DNA of 38,104 bases. Origin: Anaerolineae bacterium. GTDB taxonomy: Bacteria; Chloroflexota; Anaerolineae; JAFGEY01. The DNA lies in NCBI GenBank assembly GCA_016783145.1, contig JADHXD010000036.1:1-38104 (forward strand), given 5' to 3'. The first letter of the stretch is position 1, and the number at the start of each line of letters is the position of its first letter. A program made the position numbers and the translations under genes. Positions 15,885 to 22,118 of this stretch are shown in pieces. The notes below the pieces were generated by a model that worked only from the letters and a program-made list of their open reading frames with translations, was not told the origin of the DNA and ran no database searches.

Positions 15885-16484
15885 ATGGAGACTACCCGAG
15901 AACGAGCTTGGGAACTGCTCAACAAGTACACCCAAAGCCCGAACTTGATCAAACATGCGTTGGCCGTCGAGGGGGCGATGCGCGCCTATGCCCGGCACTT
16001 TGGTGAGGATGAGGAGCGTTGGGGCGCCGTCGGTTTGATCCACGACTTTGACTACGAGCAGCACCCTACCATGGGCGGCGACCTCCCTCAGAACGAGTGG
16101 CATACCTTCGCTGGGGCGGAGATCCTGCGCGAGGAGGGGTGGCCAGAGGAGATCGTCCGGGACGTGCTCTCACACGCCGACTATGCCGGTGTGCCCCGAG
16201 AAACCAAGCTCCAAAAGGCCCTGTATGCAGTGGACGAGCTGACGGGACTGATCATCGCCGTAGCCCTGGTGCGTCCCAGCAAGAACATCCAGGACGTCAA
16301 GGTCAGCTCGGTCAGGAAAAAGTGGAAGGACAAGTCTTTTGCGGCTGGAGCCAATCGCCAGGACATCGAAGAGGGTACGGCCGCACTCGGCATCGAGCTG
16401 AGCGAGCATATCGCCATCGTGCTGGATGCGCTCAAGAGCATCGCCTCCGATCTGGAGATGGATGGCAGATTGGCGCACGACTAA
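15885..16484 (+). CDS. HD-domain phosphohydrolase
   Basis: A protein of 199 residues, with GGAGGAGAGAG immediately upstream of ATG 15885. The metal-binding HD pattern is visible as His24 (LIKHALAVEG), His52-Asp53 (GLIHDFDYEQHP), His95 (VLSHADYAG) and a late Asp116 (YAVDELTG). This matches the compact cytoplasmic HD family often annotated HDIG, hydrolases of phosphate esters or nucleotides. The substrate cannot be told from sequence. It has its own promoter. Its 3' end overlaps the start of the zinc-ribbon/LysM gene, so the two are probably expressed together. Confidence 0.88.
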   Translation: METTRERAWELLNKYTQSPNLIKHALAVEGAMRAYARHFGEDEERWGAVGLIHDFDYEQHPTMGGDLPQNEWHTFAGAEILREEGWPEEIVRDVLSHADYAGVPRETKLQKALYAVDELTGLIIAVALVRPSKNIQDVKVSSVRKKWKDKSFAAGANRQDIEEGTAALGIELSEHIAIVLDALKSIASDLEMDGRLAHD

Positions 16485-18141
16485 GGAGCGAATCGCACCC
16501 TTGCTTTCCTGGCTGAACCGGCTTTTCGCGCGGATTCCAGGTCGAAAGCGCCGCTGTCCCGGGTGCGGGGCTGAGGTGAGTGATTCTGCCCGCACCTGCT
16601 TTATGTGCGGAGAGGAGCTGCCCACCCCCAGGCGCAGGCAGCCCCGGACGTGGATCGTCACGGCCAGGGATAGAAGCAAACGAACCTGCCCGCACTGCGG
16701 AGCAACCGTTTCGCGAACAGCCAGGGTTTGTTCGATCTGCGAGCAGGCCCTGGAGCCCACTGCCGGTCGAGAGGATCGTTCGGCCGCTCCCACCTCGCTC
16801 GACGTGGGGGCAGAGATCCAGGCCCAGCGCCGGCGATTGGGACGCAACTGCCCGACCTGTAGTGCGCGCGTCCAGGAGGACGTCCGTGTCTGCCCGATGT
16901 GCGGCACCGATCTGGACCGGGCCGCGATCGCCCACGCGGCTGCCGAGGCCGCCGCTCCCCTCGAGACAGCCGCGGAGCAAGAGCTCCCTACCCAGGCAGA
17001 TGGAGAGACCGAGGCCGCGAGCGGACGTCGATCCTGCCCCCACTGTGGCGCATCCGTTGCGCGGATGGCACGGCGCTGCACGATCTGCGGGGCGGAAATC
17101 GTGGAGCCAGAGCCGAGCCCAGAGGTCAAGCCATCGGTTCTCCGTCGCTGGCCCTGGAGAACCTGGCTCTGGGTTGCGGCGAGCATTGTGACCCTGGCTG
17201 TCGTCGCTGGCGGCACGCGCTATTGGACTACCCGCCCGGCAATCACCCCCACGCCCATCTTGACCTACACACCCACGCCGAGGCCGCCCACGGCAACGCA
17301 CACGGCCACAGCAACCGCCACGGCGACGCCCACGCCGACCGTCACGCCCACACCTACCGCGACCGCGACGCGGACGCCGACCGCCACGCCCACGCCGACC
17401 GCCACGCCCACGCCGATCATCCACATCGTGCAACCTGGAGAGACGCTGTACGGCATCGCCCGCAAGTATGCGGTGACGGTCAATGAGCTTGCCGAGATCA
17501 ATGGGCTGACCAACATGAGCTATCTGCATCCGGACGACGAGTTGGTCATCCCCACCCTCGGCCAATATCCAACGCCGACCATGCCGCCGTCAGATATCCT
17601 TCACGTCGTGCAGGCAGGAGAGGGACTCAGCAGCATCGCCGAGCGATATGGGGTCGACGAGGAGAGAATCCGGCAGGCGAATGGCATGGGACCGGAGGAC
17701 AAGGTAGCGCGTGGCGACAGGCTCATCATCCCTCTGAATCCCACCCCCGCCCCGACCGCGACGCGGACGCCCACTGCCACGCCCACGCCAGGGCCGCCCT
17801 ACCTCGCGCCGCACCTTCTCTACCCGCCAGAAGGGGCGATCTTGAAAGGCAAAGACGAGGTCGTATTGCTCCAATGGGCTTCGGTGGGCATCCTCAAGGA
17901 GGGCGAGTTCTACGCGTTGAGCCTCCGCTACCTCGGAGAGCGGCCCGGCAACCAGCCCTCAGAGACCACCGTGCACACCCGGACCACGTCGTGGCGGATT
18001 CCTCCTGAGTGGTATCCGGGAGAAGGCGCCGTTGAAACGGGGTTCACCTGGACCGTGGAGGTCGTGCGCCAGGAGGACGAGAGTACGCCGCTGACGATCC
18101 TCTCCTCGCCCGGGTACGTACGCCGGCTCGAGTGGCAGTGA
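16462..18141 (+). CDS. membrane-anchored LysM protein with four cytoplasmic zinc ribbons
   Basis: A protein of 559 residues if the ATG at 16462 (inside the HD gene) is used. A TTG at 16501 with AAGGAG twelve bases upstream is an alternative. Four CxxC...CxxC ribbons lie near residues 32-51, 76-93, 130-148 and 192-210 (CPGCG/CFMCG, CPHCG/CSICE, CPTCS/CPMCG, CPHCG/CTICG). One membrane segment follows near 233-251. A Thr-Pro-rich stalk (about 261-318) leads to two LysM domains (about 320-364, starting IIHIVQPGETLYGIA, and 380-424, starting ILHVVQAGEGLSSIA). A second short Thr-Pro stalk and a 110-residue C-terminal domain follow. LysM binds peptidoglycan-type glycans, so the protein probably links the wall to a zinc-ribbon region in the cytoplasm. 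The partner or signal is unknown. Confidence 0.85.
   Translation: MADWRTTKERIAPLLSWLNRLFARIPGRKRRCPGCGAEVSDSARTCFMCGEELPTPRRRQPRTWIVTARDRSKRTCPHCGATVSRTARVCSICEQALEPTAGREDRSAAPTSLDVGAEIQAQRRRLGRNCPTCSARVQEDVRVCPMCGTDLDRAAIAHAAAEAAAPLETAAEQELPTQADGETEAASGRRSCPHCGASVARMARRCTICGAEIVEPEPSPEVKPSVLRRWPWRTWLWVAASIVTLAVVAGGTRYWTTRPAITPTPILTYTPTPRPPTATHTATATATATPTPTVTPTPTATATRTPTATPTPTATPTPIIHIVQPGETLYGIARKYAVTVNELAEINGLTNMSYLHPDDELVIPTLGQYPTPTMPPSDILHVVQAGEGLSSIAERYGVDEERIRQANGMGPEDKVARGDRLIIPLNPTPAPTATRTPTATPTPGPPYLAPHLLYPPEGAILKGKDEVVLLQWASVGILKEGEFYALSLRYLGERPGNQPSETTVHTRTTSWRIPPEWYPGEGAVETGFTWTVEVVRQEDESTPLTILSSPGYVRRLEWQ
17271..17418 (+). repeat. low-complexity Thr-Pro/Thr-Ala coding repeat
   Basis: Short units of ACGCC, CACGCC and ACCGCC repeat here and encode TPTP and TATATA runs forming the extracellular stalk of the LysM protein. 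A second short tract lies at about 17742-17790. Such tracts can expand or contract. Confidence 0.8.
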
Positions 18142-18183
18142 GAGAAGGCAGACACCGCCACTGATGAGAGGATCGCCCGACGA

Positions 18184-19638
18184 TCACCAAGGCCCTTCGC
18201 GAGCCGGCAGCGGATCGACGTTCTCTGCCATCAAGCCGATGAGCAGATGCAGCAGTTCTGGCTGCCGCGCGGCCGCCTCAGGCCTGTCCCACAGGTTGGT
18301 CAGGCAGTCCGGGTCGGCCGCCAGGTCGTAGAGTTCTCCCCGTGTGCCCACCCCATGCCAGGTCAGGAGCGCATCACCCGTGCGGACTGTGCGCCGCGGC
18401 CCCTGGTTCTCGATCAGCAGCGCGTCGCGCACGCGATGCCCCCTATCGGCCAGGGAAGGCACCAGGGACACCCCTTGCACCGGCGAGGGCTGGGGGAGCG
18501 AGATGCCTGCCAGGTCCAGCAGGGTGGGCATGAGGTCGATCGAGCTTGCCAGCAGATCGCGCGTCTCTCCGGGGTGGGGGTTTCCGGGCCAGGACAGGAT
18601 GCAGGGAACGCGAGTCACAGGGTCATAGGTCGTGCCCTTGAACAGGAGGCGGTGATCGCCCAGGTTCTCGCCGTGGTCGGCGGTAAAGACGAGGACCGTG
18701 TTCTCTAGCTGCCCCCGTTCGCCCAAAGCGCCCACCAACCGGCCGACGTTTGCGTCGATCTGGCTGGTCATGCCATAGTAGTAGGCCTTGATCCTCTGCC
18801 AGTCCTCGTCCGCCAGGTCGCACATGCCGACCGCCTCGTGCCCGCCCTCCATCGCGAAGAACTTTATCCTGTAGGCTTGAGGCCAGCGCTCGACCTCATC
18901 CTCGCGCCACACAGGAAGAGGCATGTCTGCCGGATCGTACATCGTGTCATAGGGAGCCGGCGGGTTAAAGGGATGATGTGGGTGGACGTAGGACACCCAC
19001 AGGAAGAACGGGTGGCCGGCAGGATGTCCCCGCAGGGTTTCGAGGGCACGGTCGGTGATCCACGTCGTCTGGTGATGCTCCTCGGGAAACGCGGAACGCA
19101 CCGTGGCATGCTGGGGGTAGCTCGCGCTGTGCAGCTCGTCCCAGACATTGTACCCGTGCCGGGCCAGGTAGTCACCGTACGGGCCCATACGATGGTCTTC
19201 GGTCAGGCAGACGCGGTCAAACCCGTACCAGGGGAATTGGTCGTCGTCCGGCTGCGGGCTGATCGCCGCTGAGGGATCGGGGTTGATGATCGGGCCCCCG
19301 TCGGGGGGAAAGTGCCACTGCGGGCCAAAGTGCATCTTGCCCGTGCCGTAGGTACGATAGCCCCGATCACGAAGGACCTGCATCAGGGTAAGCTCGGCCC
19401 CCGGCAGTCGCATGCCATTGGAGCGAAGGCGGTGCACGGAGGGGTAGCGCCCGGTGACGATGCTGGCCCGATTGGGCGCGCAGACCGGGTAGGCGGCAAA
19501 CATGCGCTCAAAGCGCACACCACGCTCCGACAGACGGTCGATGTGCGGCGTCTGGATGACCGGGTTGCCATAGCAGCCCAGGGCGTCCGCACGCAGTTGA
19601 TCGGCGGTGATGAACAGAATGTTGGGTCGTAATCTCAT
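18184..19638 (-). CDS. sulfatase family hydrolase (formylglycine type)
   Basis: A protein of 484 residues. The ATG at 19638 begins MRLRPNILFITADQLRAD, the standard sulfatase opening with metal-binding Asp13; GGGAG lies ten bases upstream. The modification site is CAPNRAS with Cys53 and Arg57, the Cys-type motif converted to formylglycine by an FGE or anaerobic enzyme not seen in the window. FTADHGENLGDHRLLFKG, in the second half, supplies the second metal ligands. There is no signal peptide, so it would act in the cytoplasm. It could hydrolyse a sulfate ester or a phosphonate/phosphate ester; the substrate is not predictable here. It lies 77 bases downstream of the GNAT gene. Confidence 0.9.
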   Translation of the reverse strand: MRLRPNILFITADQLRADALGCYGNPVIQTPHIDRLSERGVRFERMFAAYPVCAPNRASIVTGRYPSVHRLRSNGMRLPGAELTLMQVLRDRGYRTYGTGKMHFGPQWHFPPDGGPIINPDPSAAISPQPDDDQFPWYGFDRVCLTEDHRMGPYGDYLARHGYNVWDELHSASYPQHATVRSAFPEEHHQTTWITDRALETLRGHPAGHPFFLWVSYVHPHHPFNPPAPYDTMYDPADMPLPVWREDEVERWPQAYRIKFFAMEGGHEAVGMCDLADEDWQRIKAYYYGMTSQIDANVGRLVGALGERGQLENTVLVFTADHGENLGDHRLLFKGTTYDPVTRVPCILSWPGNPHPGETRDLLASSIDLMPTLLDLAGISLPQPSPVQGVSLVPSLADRGHRVRDALLIENQGPRRTVRTGDALLTWHGVGTRGELYDLAADPDCLTNLWDRPEAAARQPELLHLLIGLMAENVDPLPAREGPW

Positions 19639-19715
19639 CTTCGCAGCACTCCCGTGAAAGGCAGGCACTCCCCATCCCCCCATCCCTCTTCCCGGTGGGA
19701 AGGGGGTAAGCCAAG

Positions 19716-20255
19716 CTAGATTTCCAATCCCATACACAGGTTATCGTAAAAGACCCCGTCCAGATAGATCTCTTTCTTGAGCCTCCCCTCAACGACAAAG
19801 CCCTTGCGCCTGTAGAGGGCGATCGCGCGATCGTTGTCGGCCCTGACCCGCAGATCGATCTTTTTGACGATCTCCCCGTCCTTGGCCCATTCCAGCAGAG
19901 CGTCGATGAGCAGAGAGGCGATGCCGATCCCCCAGTGTTCCTTGAGCACCGAAATACCCATCTCTCCGGCGTGCCTGACCCGAGGCCGAGGGCCCGCCTG
20001 GAAGGTGAGGGTCCCGACAATGGTCCCTTTCAGAAAGGCGAGCAAGTAGAGGGCGTTCTCTGTGCGGCGGCACTTTTCGAAATAGGCAGACTCTTCTTCG
20101 CGAGTGAGGAGGAACTCTCCCGGGCCAAAGGTCAAAAAGGTAGTCTCTCGGCTGATCCGGTCGATGTACGCCAGCACGGGGCCGGCGTCGCTCCCCCCAG
20201 CCTCGCGGATCAGAAGCCTCCGCCCGTCCACTGTGGTCTTCTCGGTGGGAAACAT
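19716..20255 (-). CDS. GNAT family N-acetyltransferase
   Basis: A protein of 179 residues. ATG 20255 has GAGGAGG four bases upstream; the longer frame from 20294 has none. The acetyl-CoA-binding motif is MGISVLKEHWGIGIASLLI (residues about 110-130). It is followed by IDLRVRADNDRAIALYRRKGF and the C-terminal YNDN-type strand DGVFYDNLCMGLEI, as in RimI/RimL-like enzymes. The acceptor is unknown. It lies 48 bases downstream of a small RHH gene on the same strand. RHH-GNAT pairs are a known TA type (TacAT/AtaRT), but this GNAT looks more like a general acetyltransferase than a TacT toxin. Confidence 0.88.
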   Translation of the reverse strand: MFPTEKTTVDGRRLLIREAGGSDAGPVLAYIDRISRETTFLTFGPGEFLLTREEESAYFEKCRRTENALYLLAFLKGTIVGTLTFQAGPRPRVRHAGEMGISVLKEHWGIGIASLLIDALLEWAKDGEIVKKIDLRVRADNDRAIALYRRKGFVVEGRLKKEIYLDGVFYDNLCMGLEI

Positions 20256-20303
20256 CCAGCCTCCTCGCGGGAGCGTTCGCGGTCTTGGCCGCACTGACAG
20301 CGT

Positions 20304-20603
20304 TCATCCCCCATCGCTCCACAGATGCGCCACGTCCTCTTCCCGTTCATTCCTCACCCCAGCCAACGGATCGACGGGGACTATGCCGTGTTTGGCCTGG
20401 AGCTGCGCGCGGAGCTCTGCGAGCGTATGGATGGCTTCCAGCTCCTGCTGCATCTCTGCCTCCCGGTCTTGTTGGGACAGGTGCTCGGCCAGGATCTCGC
20501 GTACGAGATCGGACAGGCTCCGGCCCTCCCGGCGGGCGATGTCAGCGAGCGCTCGATGCTGCTCTGGCTCCAGAAGGATTTGCGCGCGATACAGGGTACT
20601 CAT
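20304..20603 (-). CDS. ribbon-helix-helix DNA-binding protein, antitoxin-like
   Basis: A protein of 99 residues from the second of two adjacent ATGs, six bases after GGAGG (20606 is the alternative). The N-terminal 45 residues have the RHH pattern: a strand with LYRAQILL, then helices EQHRALADIARREGRSLSDLVREILAEHL. The charged C-terminal half ends DPLAGVRNEREEDVAHLW, like VapB-type antitoxins. No PIN toxin is next to it; the downstream neighbour is the GNAT gene. It is preceded by a promoter whose spacer is a perfect 20-bp palindrome, strong evidence for self-repression. It may be an orphan antitoxin or the regulator of the GNAT/sulfatase genes. Confidence 0.78.
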   Translation of the reverse strand: MSTLYRAQILLEPEQHRALADIARREGRSLSDLVREILAEHLSQQDREAEMQQELEAIHTLAELRAQLQAKHGIVPVDPLAGVRNEREEDVAHLWSDGG

Positions 20604-20620
20604 CATTCACCTCCATGGCG

Positions 20621-20650
20621 ATTATACACCTACACGCGTGTAGGTGCCAT
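20621..20650 (-). promoter_or_regulatory. promoter of the RHH gene with 20-bp palindromic operator
   Basis: Minus-strand ATGGCA (20650-20645) and TATAAT (20626-20621) are separated by 18 bases. The perfect palindrome of half-site CACCTACACG, at 20627-20646, fills that spacer. The start codon follows within 18 bases of the -10 box. RHH repressors bind such palindromes across their own promoters, so autorepression is the natural reading. Confidence 0.75.
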
Positions 20651-20664
20651 GCTGGAGCCGCTAC

Positions 20665-20742
20665 AGGCGCATAGGGATGCGCCTGCTATGTCCCAGCCCG
20701 ACCTTGCAGGAGTCCACTACCGGGCACCCACGAGGGGTGCCC
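20665..20742. repeat. pair of REP-like hairpins
   Basis: Two perfect eight-pair hairpins lie 37 bases apart: AGGCGCAT/ATGCGCCT (20665-20684, loop AGGG) and GGGCACCC/GGGTGCCC (20722-20742, loop ACGAG). Each is flanked by CTAC or TAC on one side, as in dispersed extragenic palindromes. The rest of the 320-base gap 20604-20923 holds only the two promoters listed. Confidence 0.5.
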
Positions 20743-20788
20743 CTACAGCAGACAGGCTTTCGCTACGAACTCGCGCCCCTCCGCGCCC

Positions 20789-20817
20789 TTGTGCCTGCCG
20801 GGGATTTGCTGTACACT
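20789..20817 (+). promoter_or_regulatory. promoter of the CPBP protease gene
   Basis: TTGTGC (20789-20794) and TACACT (20812-20817) are 17 bases apart, about 105 bases before the start codon. Confidence 0.45.
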
Positions 20818-20923
20818 ATTCGAGCCAGAGACAGCGGGCGTCTACTGCAGCAGAACACTCGGAGCTGCCCTTTTGTGAGGCGTGTGACGAGAAAGGATGC
20901 CCGGCAAGGCAGGGGAGAGAGAC

Positions 20924-21838
20924 GTGGCCGACCGTGGCGCGCGGAGCAAGCGTTTGTACCGTCTGTCAGTGGCCTATCCCATGGGGATTCCGCTGGCGCT
21001 TATGGGCGTCGCCGTGATCCCGCGGATCGTGGACATTCTCTGCTTGCCGCTGGCCGAAGCGTGGGGCGAGGCCTTTCTCCACAAGGCGCTGGGCTTTGCC
21101 CTGGTCCTGGCCTACGTGTGGGCTGCGGGCCAGTCCCTGCGGGCGATCGGCCTGCACGGCAGGGGCGTGGGCAGGGCGATGTGGATCGGTGGTTCCGGGA
21201 TAGCGGCCGTGTTTGTCGCCGGGTTTGGGCGGCAGTGGCTCGTGTCGCGCGCTGCGGGTGCCGAACCCAGGCTGATCTTTGCGGCCATCGACCCGCAGAC
21301 CGGGCTAGGGGGAGGGTTGCCCTTTGCCCTCTGGCTCTTTGCGGCCAACCTGGTCAACTCGTTCATGGAAGAGGGACTGTTCCGAGGGATTATGCTGTCC
21401 CACTTTCGGGTCCGTCTTACCCCGTGGAAGGCGAACCTGCTGCAGGCCGCCCTGTTTGGCCTGTGGCATCTGGCCTGGCCCACTCAGCGCCTGCTCACCG
21501 GGCAGGTTGACCTGGCTACCGCTGCTTCGCAGGCCGCGACCGTCGTCCTCGGGTCAACGATCAGCGGGCTGGCCTACGGCACCCTGTACCTGCAGACGGA
21601 CAGCCTGTGGGCCCCGTGGCTGGCGCACACGATCAACAACTCGATCTTTAACCTGGTCCACATCCGGACGGTTGAGGGGCTGGACGCCGATGTCGGGGTC
21701 CTGTACGGGGTGATCGCCGTGGGCTATCTCGCCCTGCTGCTGTGGACCCGGGCCTGGGCCAGGCGCTGGCAGATGCGCCAGGTCAGGCCCTGCGATGTGG
21801 CTGAGGGAGGTGAATTGACGTGGATGGAACGGCAATGA
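20924..21838 (+). CDS. CPBP-family intramembrane metalloprotease
   Basis: A protein of 304 residues from GTG 20924, which has GGGGAGAG five to six bases upstream; the ATG at 20897 has no properly spaced site. Six or more hydrophobic segments are present. The family motifs are Glu149-Glu150 and Arg154 in SFMEEGLFRGIM, His182 in LFGLWHLAW, and His235 with Asn238 in LAHTINNSIFN. They form the zinc site of the Rce1/CAAX-like protease fold. Bacterial members are involved in peptide maturation or self-immunity; the target here is unknown. The last 15 residues are encoded by a sequence shared with the end of the PIN gene and the start of its partner near 27725-27790, so the 3' end seems to have been replaced by recombination. 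Confidence 0.88.
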   Translation: MADRGARSKRLYRLSVAYPMGIPLALMGVAVIPRIVDILCLPLAEAWGEAFLHKALGFALVLAYVWAAGQSLRAIGLHGRGVGRAMWIGGSGIAAVFVAGFGRQWLVSRAAGAEPRLIFAAIDPQTGLGGGLPFALWLFAANLVNSFMEEGLFRGIMLSHFRVRLTPWKANLLQAALFGLWHLAWPTQRLLTGQVDLATAASQAATVVLGSTISGLAYGTLYLQTDSLWAPWLAHTINNSIFNLVHIRTVEGLDADVGVLYGVIAVGYLALLLWTRAWARRWQMRQVRPCDVAEGGELTWMERQ

Positions 21839-21906
21839 CACAGGAAGAGATCCGCTTCCGCCCAACCCGCGCCCAGCCAGTCGATCGCCTTTCGGTACAG
21901 CGCCCC
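21795..21906 (+). pseudogene. remnant of a PIN-partner gene (locus A), chimeric
   Basis: Bases 21795-21855 match 27723-27786 at most positions, covering the PIN stop region, the GGGAGGTGA ribosome site and the first 13 codons of the partner gene (MDGTAMTQEEIR here, MDVTAMTQEEIR there). The likeness then stops. Bases 21858-21906 instead match 32849-32897 with about five differences. The result is a mosaic stub overlapping the end of the protease gene. A 65-residue frame from GTG 21820 continues but shows no partner-family features after residue 13. From 21907 to the regulator start at 22119 I see only the promoter listed. Confidence 0.65.
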
Positions 21907-21991
21907 GCCCTTCCCCCGTCGAGGCTCCGCACGGCCCCCTCTAGCGTCCGCCGCTTTCCTATCCGCTGCGAAACGTCTGAGACCAGCGTTC

Positions 21992-22020
21992 TTGCCTTTT
22001 TGCGCACCTTGCAGTAGACT
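21992..22020 (+). promoter_or_regulatory. promoter of the first BTAD regulator
   Basis: TTGCCT (21992-21997) and TAGACT (22015-22020) have a 17-base spacer, about 100 bases before ATG 22119. Confidence 0.4.
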
Positions 22021-22118
22021 TGTGCACGCGTCACCGGACAACAAGAGAGCCTACGTGCCAGGGTGGATGCGCTGACTGCTAGCGGCGAACGCCGCTTCAG
22101 ACAGAGAGGAAGAGCGAT

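Noticed and set aside
17271-17420. CRISPR-like short repeats
   Set aside because: The repeats are 5-6 bases, contiguous, in frame, and encode a Thr-Pro stalk; there are no spacers.
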